Shown: positions 8,115 to 15,984 of the stretch, piece by piece
Layout of the letters: each line of letters opens with the position of its first letter
How positions within the stretch are numbered: position 1 is the first letter of the stretch
Virus record (IMG/VR): IMGVR_UViG_3300023174_000413
Coordinates: 1 to 34,173 of that record
Direction: 5' to 3' (one strand)
Source of the DNA: a virus
Length of the DNA: 34,173 nucleotides
Position numbers and translations under genes: made by a program
Notes under the pieces: generated by a model
Told to the model about the DNA's origin: nothing
What the model saw: the letters and a program-made list of their open reading frames with translations, nothing else
Database searches by the model: none

Positions 8115-8434
8115 TGGAAGTCTATGTAACCAACTGTAGCGACACCGATCTGGCTGATCGTCATGCCGGTGTTGACTATAAGTTTAAAAAAGGTGTGCCT
8201 ACGTCAGTCCCTATCGAGGCTGCTAGGCACATCTTTGGTTACCAAGATGATGACAAGCTCCCATACGCAGTCCGTCTGGGTTTTGCAACCCACTCGTCGG
8301 ATGTTGAAATCGGACTTGAACGGTTGGCTATGTTCCGCATTGGCCAACATTCAGCGCAGGACCGCATTCCCTCGGCGGTAGGCGTAGTACCCCTACCCGT
8401 CAAAAAAGTAGGGGTAGGGGGAAAAGTCTCTTGA
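8114..8434 (+). CDS. Hypothetical protein between head and adaptor genes
   Basis: A 106-residue mixed-charge protein starting MEVYVTNCSD. It has no ribosome-binding site of its own; the TAATG junction implies coupled translation. The start has a beta-strand look (YKFKKGVPTSVPIEAARHIFG) and the C-terminus VVPLPVKKVGVGGKVS is encoded by a strong inverted repeat. The function is unknown; a head-completion role is suggested by position before the adaptor. Confidence 0.6.
   Translation: MEVYVTNCSDTDLADRHAGVDYKFKKGVPTSVPIEAARHIFGYQDDDKLPYAVRLGFATHSSDVEIGLERLAMFRIGQHSAQDRIPSAVGVVPLPVKKVGVGGKVS
8390..8420 (+). other. RNA hairpin inside the 3' end of a coding region
   Basis: CCCCTACCC (8390-8398) and GGGTAGGGG (8412-8420) form a perfect 9-bp stem with a 13-base A-rich loop, just before the stop at 8432. 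No T-tract follows, so it is not a standard terminator. It could act as a processing or stability element between the head genes and the adaptor gene. Confidence 0.5.
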
Positions 8435-8452
8435 GGGTTACAATAGGCAACT

Positions 8453-9298
8453 ATGGCAACCCTAAATTCGTACATCACAGACGTTCGCAGGCTTCTACAC
8501 GATGCCAATGGGAACTTCTGGTCTAACGATGAGATTACGGATTACATTAATGATGGGCGTGAAAGGGTAGTACGAGACACTGGTTGCCTGCGTACTCTGC
8601 AAATCTCGGCCACACCCCTTGCACCAGACGGCACAGCCGCAATTATCTGGTCTGCTGGACTTGTTGTCACCGCCGGACAATACATATTCTCAAATATCTT
8701 TATCTACCAAGTCACAGTAAGTGGGACGCTGGGGACTACATCTCCTCCGTATCCAACATCTGGCACTAATTTCCCTCCGTCAACCGCTTTTACTAACGGT
8801 ACAGCAACGCTGTTGTACGTTCAGAATGCAGAAGTCATCCCATTTTCGTCGTTACCTAATGGTTCGCAGACTCTGGATGTTCTTAACCTGACAATCTACT
8901 GGGGAAATTCTAGGATTCCTCTGCGTTATTTGCCTTGGACGAACTTCAACGCCCAGTTACGTTACTGGCAGAACTACGTTGGACGGCCTGTGTGCTTCTC
9001 AACGTATGGTCAATCTCAGATTTACATCTCACCTATCCCTGACCAGTCCTATAGCATGGAAGTGGATACGGTTATTTTGCCTTCTCCGCTGGTTTTGACA
9101 AATCCTACGGTCAATGACGCCATCAATGATCCGTACACCGTTCCTGTGGCGTTCTACGCGGCCTACAAGGCAAAGTACAAGGAACAAAGCTACGGAGAAT
9201 CTGAGATTTTCCTCCAGCAGTACAACCGTCAAGTACAGAGCGTGTTGAATTCAGTTTTCACGCGCAGGATTCCGGACCCGTATAGCAGTCCTTACTAA
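8453..9298 (+). CDS. Head-to-tail adaptor (SU10-adaptor-like)
   Basis: A 281-residue protein. The N-terminal stretch (TDVRRLLHDANG, then WSNDEITDYINDGRERVVRDTGC, about 9-45) is the hallmark of phage adaptor proteins of the SU10 type, in which a helical bundle docks under the portal ring. The middle is beta-rich and contains WGNSRIPLRYLPWTNF. The C-terminus (FYAAYKAKYKEQSYGESEIF) is helical and follows the expected pattern. Such adaptors occur in podoviruses with a portal-adaptor-nozzle tail. GAGGGTTACAATAGGCAACT precedes the start. Confidence 0.8.
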   Translation: MATLNSYITDVRRLLHDANGNFWSNDEITDYINDGRERVVRDTGCLRTLQISATPLAPDGTAAIIWSAGLVVTAGQYIFSNIFIYQVTVSGTLGTTSPPYPTSGTNFPPSTAFTNGTATLLYVQNAEVIPFSSLPNGSQTLDVLNLTIYWGNSRIPLRYLPWTNFNAQLRYWQNYVGRPVCFSTYGQSQIYISPIPDQSYSMEVDTVILPSPLVLTNPTVNDAINDPYTVPVAFYAAYKAKYKEQSYGESEIFLQQYNRQVQSVLNSVFTRRIPDPYSSPY

Positions 9299-9299
9299 C

Positions 9300-11513
9300 A
9301 TGGCATCTCAGGAACAGCAAAAAAGATACACTGTCCTGAAAACGTTTGGTGGCATAAACACAAAAGCCAACCGAACGGCCATTAAGGACGATGAATTCTC
9401 GTGGTTGGAAAACGCCATGCCTATTGGCGACTCCAACATCAAGATTGTCCCCGCTCAAGAAGCCGTCAGAGACAGCACAGGCAATGTTGTCGTGTTTTCC
9501 AACACAACATCTTACCTAACGTCTACAAATATCAATGTATCTGACTACATAGTCAGTTTTGAGATAGACGGTAGAGCGCAAGCGTTCAATCTGACCAGCA
9601 ATGTGACCAGTAACGTGGCCGTTGCAGGCACATTCAGCAACGCAAACGTTAGTGCTGCCCAGTGGAAGAACGAAAGACTGATTATTGCAGACACAGACAA
9701 GGGGTTGTCAAGCTGGAACGGCGCTAACGTAGTCTCTATAGGTTCAGTTGGCCTGATTGCCGTATCAAACCCAGGTTCTGGCTATACAGCTGCGCCAAAC
9801 GTGGTGATCAGCGCACCAAACGATGCTAACGGGGTGCAAGCAGTAGCTACAGCCAGCATTGTCATCGGATCTGGTGGCATCAGATCTGTTTTTGTGACTT
9901 CTGGTGGATCTGGATACACGGCTGTGCCAGATGTAACCATCGGGGCACCCAATATTACGGGTGGAACACAGGCTACAGCAGTCGCAAGTATTAGTGCTGG
10001 CGCGGTTGTTTCTATCGCAGTGGTAGACGCAGGGTCTGGATACACTTCTATCCCTACTGTTAGCTTCTCCAGCGGTTCAGCCACAGCCAATGCAGTCATT
10101 TCAACTGGTGGCGTAAACAGCGTATCCCTGACAAATGCAGGCAGTGGATATACATCATCTCCCACCATAACTTTTTCAGGTGGTGGAGGATCTGGAGCCA
10201 ATGCTATAGCCCAGATCGTCACGTTCAAGACAGGCACAGTCAGCGTCCTGCTCAACAACGGTGGTTCTGGTTATACGTCAGCCCCAACGGTGGCGATTGA
10301 CGGTGCTAATACCACTCCTGCTACTGCTACAGCGATCGTCTTGGGCAATACCGTCTCACAGATTGTGATGACTAATCCTGGCGCTGGGTACACAACTGCC
10401 AATGTGACACTCTCTGGTGGTGGGTTCACAACTGCTGCTAATGTCACCGCAGTTGTAAACACAGATCAGGTAGTTTCTGTAGCCACATTCTCTGGAAGAA
10501 CATGGGTGGCGGCTGGGCGTACCGTCTACTACTCCGCAGCAGATTCCTACAGTGATTTCACCAGCATATCCGCTGGGTTGCTAACAATTTCAGACTCTAC
10601 GTTGCACGGCAACATTCGTGCGCTGCTCTCAGCCAACAATTTTTTGTACATTTTTGGTGAGACAAGTATTAACGTCTTCTCTGACGTTCGCGTTGACACA
10701 AACGGTCAGACTTTATTTACAAATACCAACGTATCGGCAAGCGTAGGAACCAAGCGCATCTACGCCATCTACCCGTTCTTTAGAGCTGTGCTGTTCATGA
10801 ACGACTATGGGATCTATTCCCTGGTCGGATCTACCACCAGCAAGTTGTCAGACCCTCTTGACGGGATATTCCAACTCATAGACTTTACGCAGCCAATCAG
10901 TGGTGGTCAGGTCTTACTGAACAACATACTATGCGCGGCATTCTCCTTCACTTACAACGACCCGGTAGTTGGAGCGAGAAAGGTCCAAGCCGTGTTCTTC
11001 GAGAAGAAGTGGTTTCTAACCTCCCAAGGAGCGTTGGACTACATCACTTCCGTCCCTACAGCGGGGGTCATTCGCCTCTATGGGACCGCAGGCTCAAGCC
11101 TCTACCGTCTCTATGCTAATTCTACGGCCAACGTAGCAACAATGATTCAGACTGCTCTCATGCCTATGGGTGATCCCATACGCACCAAGCAGGCATTGAA
11201 GTTTGGTATCGAAGCCCAGTTGCAAGCATCGTCTACTCTTTTGATCAGCGTAGACAACGAACAAGGTATTGGTTCTACTGGTGCTTACACCATAGACAAC
11301 TCAGTTGTCTGGTTAAACAACTTTTACCAACCAGTAACTTGGCAAAACAATAGTTTGCAAACGGTTGGATGGCAAACGTCTTACGGGTATGCTCTGTACA
11401 AGTCAGATGCCCAGCAGTACGGAAAGTACCTCGGTCTGACTATTAACAGTAACAGTGCTGGTTATACTGTGAATACTTTCGAGTTTGAACACGAATTGAG
11501 AGCGAGGTTCTGA
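9300..11513 (+). CDS. Nozzle-like tail protein with GSGYT repeats
   Basis: A 737-residue protein placed right after the adaptor, where the nozzle (tail stabilisation) protein lies in podoviruses. The N-terminus (LKTFGGINTKANRTAIKDDEFSWLENAMP, about 13-41, here quoted in two parts: FGGINTK and DDEFSWLENAMP) is typical of that group. The C-terminal half (about 410-737) looks like a beta-propeller with VSVATFSGRTWVAAG and FFRAVLFMNDYGIYSL. Between about 150 and 400 lie six GSGYT-type repeats of about 40 residues that most homologues I know lack. It starts one base after the adaptor stop and shares a base with the next start. Confidence 0.72.
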   Translation: MASQEQQKRYTVLKTFGGINTKANRTAIKDDEFSWLENAMPIGDSNIKIVPAQEAVRDSTGNVVVFSNTTSYLTSTNINVSDYIVSFEIDGRAQAFNLTSNVTSNVAVAGTFSNANVSAAQWKNERLIIADTDKGLSSWNGANVVSIGSVGLIAVSNPGSGYTAAPNVVISAPNDANGVQAVATASIVIGSGGIRSVFVTSGGSGYTAVPDVTIGAPNITGGTQATAVASISAGAVVSIAVVDAGSGYTSIPTVSFSSGSATANAVISTGGVNSVSLTNAGSGYTSSPTITFSGGGGSGANAIAQIVTFKTGTVSVLLNNGGSGYTSAPTVAIDGANTTPATATAIVLGNTVSQIVMTNPGAGYTTANVTLSGGGFTTAANVTAVVNTDQVVSVATFSGRTWVAAGRTVYYSAADSYSDFTSISAGLLTISDSTLHGNIRALLSANNFLYIFGETSINVFSDVRVDTNGQTLFTNTNVSASVGTKRIYAIYPFFRAVLFMNDYGIYSLVGSTTSKLSDPLDGIFQLIDFTQPISGGQVLLNNILCAAFSFTYNDPVVGARKVQAVFFEKKWFLTSQGALDYITSVPTAGVIRLYGTAGSSLYRLYANSTANVATMIQTALMPMGDPIRTKQALKFGIEAQLQASSTLLISVDNEQGIGSTGAYTIDNSVVWLNNFYQPVTWQNNSLQTVGWQTSYGYALYKSDAQQYGKYLGLTINSNSAGYTVNTFEFEHELRARF
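9774..10440 (+). repeat. Six GSGYT-type protein repeats within the nozzle gene
   Basis: Six copies of [N/D/S]xG[S/A]GYTxxPxV are spaced by roughly 40 codons (first at residue 159, last at 361), each followed by a Gly/Ala/Asn-rich strand pair. The DNA copies differ considerably, so this is an old protein-level repeat rather than a recent expansion. The layout suits a beta-solenoid or row of small beta domains projecting from the tail. Confidence 0.75.
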
Positions 11514-12565
11514 TGGCTGTTCCATTTGCTTTTGCCAATCTAAGCGGAAACATTGCTCTTTCTAAGCTAGATAGCAACTTCAACACGCCGATCACTATCG
11601 GCAATACGTCTGTCCAGCTCGGAGGCACGATCACCACACTCAATAACATGACGCTATCTAACGTCACAATCAGTGGTGGGACAAACAACGTCACGGAAAC
11701 GCTTGCAAACGTCACAACGCTCAATGCCACCAGCGCGTTCATCACTACCGGCAACATTTCAACTGCCAACGTCGGTAACCTAACGTTGCTCAACGCATTG
11801 ACTGTGCCAAATGGCGGCACGGGAATGGTTACGTTGCCAGTTAATAGCGTGTTATTGGGGAACGGAACAAGTCCTGTTGCGTCTGTGGCCCCAGGCACGG
11901 CAGGTAACGTACTGACAAGTATTGGTGGCGTATGGGTAAGTAATGCCGCAGTCGGAGGAGGCGGGAATGGAGTTACTTCAATATCTTTTGGTTCAACTGG
12001 ATTGACTCCAAGCACTGCAACAACTGGGGTTGTCTCGGTTGCAGGCACGTTATCAGTTGTAAATGGTGGCACCGGAGCGAACAGTTCAACGGGTAGTGGT
12101 TCGGTTGTTTTGTCTACCAGCCCAACGCTTGTTACGCCAATTTTAGGAACCCCAACTTCCGGAAACCTAGTTAATTGCACATTCCCGACTCTTAATCAAA
12201 ACACAACTGGTAATGCCGCAAATTTGTCAGCCACGCTTGTAGTAGGTAGAGGAGGAACTGGATTAACTTCACCAGGAACAACCGGAAACGTATTGACCAG
12301 CGACGGAACAGTATGGACAAGTAGTGCTCCATCTGTCCCTTCGTCTGGCGGCGTTGGAACCTTGATTTTTGCTCTCTACCCTTCAGCCTCTGGCCCTGTA
12401 CTATTTGGATCTACTGTTAGCGGTGGAAGTTTGGCTTACAGCAACGCTTACGGTACTAATTCAGGCGCTGGGCCAGGAGCTGGAACTTGGAAATGTTTAG
12501 GATATGCCACTACTCCGGCTACTGATGATGCTCAAGCAACAACTCTTTGGATTAGGACAATATAA
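11513..12565 (+). CDS. Tail fibre protein with NGGTG motifs
   Basis: A 350-residue protein with three phage-fibre motifs: NGGTG near 100, NGGTGANSS near 182 and RGGTGLTSP near 242, with associated SPTLVTPILGTPTSG and NVLTSDGTVW segments. These are widespread in trimeric tail fibres. The N-terminus LSGNIALSKLDSNFNTPIT resembles the attachment end of short fibres; the C-terminal 65 residues (after SSGGVGTLIFALY) differ and may form the tip. It shares a base with both neighbours' junctions. Host receptor is unknown. Confidence 0.8.
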   Translation: MAVPFAFANLSGNIALSKLDSNFNTPITIGNTSVQLGGTITTLNNMTLSNVTISGGTNNVTETLANVTTLNATSAFITTGNISTANVGNLTLLNALTVPNGGTGMVTLPVNSVLLGNGTSPVASVAPGTAGNVLTSIGGVWVSNAAVGGGGNGVTSISFGSTGLTPSTATTGVVSVAGTLSVVNGGTGANSSTGSGSVVLSTSPTLVTPILGTPTSGNLVNCTFPTLNQNTTGNAANLSATLVVGRGGTGLTSPGTTGNVLTSDGTVWTSSAPSVPSSGGVGTLIFALYPSASGPVLFGSTVSGGSLAYSNAYGTNSGAGPGAGTWKCLGYATTPATDDAQATTLWIRTI

Positions 12566-12768
12566 TGCTTGACAATTACACGGTTTCAAATCCTGTTTGG
12601 GCCAATCAGGAACACACAATTGTTAATTGCACTCTGACTGAAAAAACCACGGGTCAGCAATTTGAGTTTTCTGCAAATCCTTTAGACCCAGAACCATATG
12701 GGCGTCAAATATACGAGGACTGTGTTAACGGTGTTTATGGCCCAATAGCACCTTATCAGCCGAAATGA
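12565..12768 (+). CDS. Small tail-module protein, fibre-assembly-like
   Basis: A 67-residue protein starting at a TAATG junction after the fibre. The pattern W(A)NQEHTIVNC, then FSANPLDPEPYGRQIYED and GVYGPIAPY, resembles small proteins found next to fibres in many tailed phages. A fibre chaperone or tip subunit is possible. Assignment is by resemblance and place only. Confidence 0.6.
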   Translation: MLDNYTVSNPVWANQEHTIVNCTLTEKTTGQQFEFSANPLDPEPYGRQIYEDCVNGVYGPIAPYQPK

Positions 12769-12787
12769 AACAATTAAAGGTCAAATA

Positions 12788-13120
12788 ATGGGAATTCAAG
12801 CCTTTACCCCTATGGGGAACACGATAACCTTCACGGCTACCGCTAGTTCTCCCACAACTTCCGTGCAAGCTGCGTCTACCACTCTTGGTGGTAACCAGTA
12901 CCGCATCATCAACAGCGGTAACGTGACGGTGTTTATGGGGTACGGGCAGTCTAATGCCAGTGCCGTAGCCAACGCAGTAATCGTCACCAGCACTCAGTCA
13001 TCTATCCCGTTACTGTCAGGTACAGACGAGATCTTGACGTTCACGCCTAACGCTTACTTTGCTGGTATAACTAGCACTGGTAATGCTGTGATATACATCA
13101 CACCAGGAGATGGGGTCTAA
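12788..13120 (+). CDS. Beta-rich tail/fibre accessory, paralogue of 23540 gene
   Basis: A 110-residue protein rich in Thr, Ser, Asn and Val. It opens with QAFTPMGNT and closes with GITSTGNAVIYITPGDGV. The 115-residue product at 23540 opens QAFYPMGKT and ends FITSTGSHTITVTPGEGI, so the two are probable paralogues. Both look like single beta-sandwich domains. AAAGG lies about 10 bases upstream of the start. The role is unknown; a fibre or virion-surface component is likely. Confidence 0.62.
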   Translation: MGIQAFTPMGNTITFTATASSPTTSVQAASTTLGGNQYRIINSGNVTVFMGYGQSNASAVANAVIVTSTQSSIPLLSGTDEILTFTPNAYFAGITSTGNAVIYITPGDGV

Positions 13121-13121
13121 C

Positions 13122-14834
13122 ATGGTTCTAAAGACTGTTTCTACTCTTGGTGGTGGTGCTGGTGGTGGTGGTAGTGGTACTCCTGGGGGCGCTAACACTC
13201 AAGTTCAGTTTAATAGTTCTGGATCTTTTGGTGGCTCTGCCAACCTTACTTGGGACGGTGCCAACGTACAGGTAGGGTCTAGCGGCCTAGTCAAGTTCTC
13301 TAACGGTGTTAGCAATTACGTTGCTTTCAAAGCACCGACCGTCATTTCTGCCAATGTTGCCTGGACACTTCCAAGCACGGACGGGACTGCTAATCAGACG
13401 TTGATCACTAACGGGTCTGGTGTGCTCTCCTGGGCAACGCCAACGCTGACACCAACCGCGCCAACAAACAACACGGTGCCAGTAGTTTCTGGCACGGCGA
13501 CTGTTGGCCAAACGCTATCAAGCACGACAGGAACGTGGTCCGGTTACCCAACACCAACTTACGCCTACCAATGGGTCCGTGGGGCGTCAACCAACATTAG
13601 CGGGGCTACATCGTCAACGTATCAATTGGTTGATGCTGACTACAACACAACGGTCAAATGTACCGTCACTGCTACCAACTCAGCAGGTAGCGCGAGCGCT
13701 ACGTCGGCTGCAACCGCGACTATTGCAGCCGGAGTTCCGGGCGCTCCAACAATTGGCACGGCTACGCCCGGAAACACACAGGCGACCGTTCCATTTACTG
13801 CGCCTGCTATTACTGGCGGGGTGGCTATTACCAGCTACACGGCAACGTCTAGTCCCGGAGGATTCACTGCTAGCGGTTCAGCGTCACCTCTGACTGTAAC
13901 GGGACTTACTAACGGCACTTCTTATACGTTCACCGTAACAGCGACTAACAGCGTAGGAACCGGGTCTGCAAGCGCGGCCAGCAATGCAGTAATTCCGTCA
14001 ACATTCCCGACTTCTGTTGAATATTTAGTTGTCGCAGGTGGTGGCTCTGGCTCTGGTAACGGCGGTGGTGGTGGCGGTGGTGGCGGTTTATTAACTAACG
14101 CTGCGTACACAGTATCAGGGTCAACTTCTTACACAGTAACTGTTGGTGGTGGTGGGCCTTATTCATCGTTTCAAGGATCATCCGGATCTCCTTCTGTTTT
14201 TGGAACGGGGACAGTTACTAATTCTGCTGCAACAAGCGGAACTATTACTTCGGTTGGCGGGGGCGCTGGTGGATCTGCTAGTAATGGGTCATCGGGTGGT
14301 AGCGGCGGTGGCGGTGGAAGATTAGGTGGATTAGGCCAATCAGGAACAACCGGACAAGGTAATTCTGGCGGCAACGGAGTGGCAGGAAGTATTGGAGCGT
14401 CTGGCGGTGGCGGTGGCGCTGGCGGGCCTGGTGCAGTTGGAACTGGGTCGGGTACTACCGGAGGAGCAGGTGGACTTGCTTTTTCTTCATCAATAACCGG
14501 AACCCCTACGTCATATGCAGGTGGCGGCGGTGGCGGCGGTGGAGACACTGCAGGCGGCGGATCAGGTATATCTGGAGTTAGTGGCAATGGTGGTGGTGGC
14601 AGTGGGACTGCTGGAACCGCAAATCGCGGCGGCGGAGGAGGGGGGGCAAACAATTCAACACCTCCGTATAATGGGGCTGCAGGGGGTTCTGGTGTTGTTG
14701 TTATTGCTTACCCGGACAGTTACACAGCAATCTCTTCAATCAGCGGCGGGTTGACTTATTCTGTCAGTACGTCTAGCAGGTCCGGCTATCGCGTTTACAC
14801 GTTTACTGCCGGAACCGGAACCATTTCTTGGTGA
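13122..14834 (+). CDS. Large composite tail fibre: Ig-like, FN3, Gly-rich
   Basis: About 570 residues. In order: a fibre-type N-terminal region (to about 100, with GGANTQVQFNSSG and NQTLITNGSGVLSW), an Ig-like domain (about 110-204: GQTLSSTTGTWSGYPTP, YAYQWVRG, VKCTVTATNSAGS), a fibronectin type III domain (about 205-293: TSYTATSSPGG, GLTNGTSYTFTVTATN), and a long Gly-rich region (about 297-540) starting VEYLVVAGGGSG. Gly-rich tips bind host receptors in some phages. Two starts are possible: ATG at 13110, inside the preceding gene with AGGAG only one base away, and ATG at 13122 with GGGG five bases upstream; I prefer 13122. Confidence 0.82.
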   Translation: MVLKTVSTLGGGAGGGGSGTPGGANTQVQFNSSGSFGGSANLTWDGANVQVGSSGLVKFSNGVSNYVAFKAPTVISANVAWTLPSTDGTANQTLITNGSGVLSWATPTLTPTAPTNNTVPVVSGTATVGQTLSSTTGTWSGYPTPTYAYQWVRGASTNISGATSSTYQLVDADYNTTVKCTVTATNSAGSASATSAATATIAAGVPGAPTIGTATPGNTQATVPFTAPAITGGVAITSYTATSSPGGFTASGSASPLTVTGLTNGTSYTFTVTATNSVGTGSASAASNAVIPSTFPTSVEYLVVAGGGSGSGNGGGGGGGGGLLTNAAYTVSGSTSYTVTVGGGGPYSSFQGSSGSPSVFGTGTVTNSAATSGTITSVGGGAGGSASNGSSGGSGGGGGRLGGLGQSGTTGQGNSGGNGVAGSIGASGGGGGAGGPGAVGTGSGTTGGAGGLAFSSSITGTPTSYAGGGGGGGGDTAGGGSGISGVSGNGGGGSGTAGTANRGGGGGGANNSTPPYNGAAGGSGVVVIAYPDSYTAISSISGGLTYSVSTSSRSGYRVYTFTAGTGTISW

Positions 14835-14839
14835 CAAAC

Positions 14840-15208
14840 ATGGCGCACTACGCATTCATTGATTCAAATAACGTCGTTACCCACGTTATTGTCGGCAGAA
14901 ACGAAGGCGACCAAGGCGTTGATTGGGAGCAGTGGTACGGCTACACGACAGGAAATATTTGCAAACGTACAAGTTACAACACCGTTGGTGGAGTACATAC
15001 AAGTGGTGGGATTCCGTTTCGCAAAAATTATGCGGGAATTGGCTACACCTACGACTCGACACGAGATGCGTTTATCCCTCCGCAGCCGTTCCCGTCCTGG
15101 GTTCTAAACGAAGAAACTTGTCTTTGGAACCCACCAATATCTATGCCTACTGATGGTCAGTTTTACAATTGGGACGAGGCCACTACTTCATGGGTGGTAA
15201 ATGAGTGA
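14840..15208 (+). CDS. Conserved phage protein of the fibre module
   Basis: About 122 residues starting MAHYAFIDSNNVV. The pattern (VDS/IDSNNVVTHVIVG, then FRKNYAGIGYTYDSTRDAFIPP, then NEETCLWNPP and MPTDGQFYNWDE) is a widespread one in phages of aquatic bacteria, always near tail genes and of unknown role. A TTG at 14828 overlapping the previous stop is possible, but the ATG at 14840 gives the start that family members use. It overlaps the next gene by 8 bases. Confidence 0.75.
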   Translation: MAHYAFIDSNNVVTHVIVGRNEGDQGVDWEQWYGYTTGNICKRTSYNTVGGVHTSGGIPFRKNYAGIGYTYDSTRDAFIPPQPFPSWVLNEETCLWNPPISMPTDGQFYNWDEATTSWVVNE

Positions 15209-15398
15209 AACTACCGAGACCAAACTAGCCGTGCATGAAGCAATTTGTGCCGAGAGATACAAGCAAATCTCTGATACGTTGGCTTCCGGCGACAAGAGAA
15301 TGACCAAGATTGAGTATCTCCTCTACGCAGTGATTGCAGCGGTGTTGTTTGGTCCAGGTGTTGCAGCAGAGTTTGTAAAGAAGTTGTTTGGCATATGA
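15201..15398 (+). CDS. Small membrane protein, XhlA/holin-like
   Basis: A 65-residue protein with a charged helical N-terminal half (ETKLAVHEAICAERYKQISDTL) and one hydrophobic segment (YLLYAVIAAVLFGPGVAA, about 39-56), ending KKLFGI. This plan is typical of XhlA-like and other single-pass phage lysis accessories. It lies far from the peptidase at 24054, so it may instead be a membrane-associated infection protein. Ends overlap both neighbours. Confidence 0.6.
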   Translation: MSETTETKLAVHEAICAERYKQISDTLASGDKRMTKIEYLLYAVIAAVLFGPGVAAEFVKKLFGI

Positions 15399-15733
15399 AT
15401 ATGGATGACTTGTCTTACGTCGAGTTTGGAGACGTAGACGGTCTAGGGGTGATGCTGTTTGAGAACGGTGTGCAGCACAAGTTATTCTACGAGCAGTTGG
15501 CTGACAAAGGAATATTGATACCTCAGTATCCTTTGATAGACGCAGATCCGGATAACCTAGATGACTGGTTGTTTGTACACAACCAAGAGCATGAAAGACT
15601 GGCAAGTCAACTGAACCTAGACAATCCTTTTCAGTTGATCAACGCAGACTGGCAAGTAGAAGATGACTTCTATGATTGGATAGGGGTACATTTGAGCATC
15701 CATGAACAGATTGTCAAAGTGTTAGGACTGTAA
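15395..15733 (+). CDS. Hypothetical acidic protein
   Basis: A 112-residue acidic protein with many Asp and several Trp, no Cys and no hydrophobic segment. It repeats the pattern His-x-x-(L/I)-(F/V) and contains NQEHERLASQLNL, which suggests helices. It starts by ATGA overlap with the gene before and ends at a TAATG junction. I do not recognise it. The packed context and conserved-looking composition support it as a real gene. Confidence 0.65.
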   Translation: MNMDDLSYVEFGDVDGLGVMLFENGVQHKLFYEQLADKGILIPQYPLIDADPDNLDDWLFVHNQEHERLASQLNLDNPFQLINADWQVEDDFYDWIGVHLSIHEQIVKVLGL

Positions 15734-15984
15734 TGGACCCGCAACTGGAACAAGCACTAATTGCTACACAAGAGTTTATGCAGCAATACGGCATAGATGC
15801 TCGAACTATGGCTTCTATTGGTCAGATGGCCGAGCAGGCTATCCAAGACCCTAGTTTGTACGCAATGCTCAGAGAACAGTTAATAGGTGCTGGAATTCTT
15901 GATGAAGAAGATTTGCCTGAACAAACTAATTACATGGCTTTAGCGGCTTTAGTGGCTATGGGCGCCTTGGCAGGAGGTATGTAA
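15733..15984 (+). CDS. Small helical hypothetical protein
   Basis: An 83-residue protein, mostly helical and acidic, with a hydrophobic Ala/Gly/Leu-rich C-terminus (MALAALVAMGALAGGM) that could enter a membrane or packed helical bundle. TAATG junctions on both sides couple its translation to the neighbours. No family known; it precedes the ejection-type proteins and could belong to that set. Confidence 0.6.
   Translation: MDPQLEQALIATQEFMQQYGIDARTMASIGQMAEQAIQDPSLYAMLREQLIGAGILDEEDLPEQTNYMALAALVAMGALAGGM

Noticed and set aside
11443-12180. Antisense 245-codon frame opposite the fibre gene
   Set aside because: Composition is the complement of repetitive Thr/Gly/Asn codons, and it straddles two well-supported genes.
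14171-14653. Antisense Pro-rich 160-codon frame
   Set aside because: Mirror of the Gly-rich fibre codons; no ribosome-binding site.
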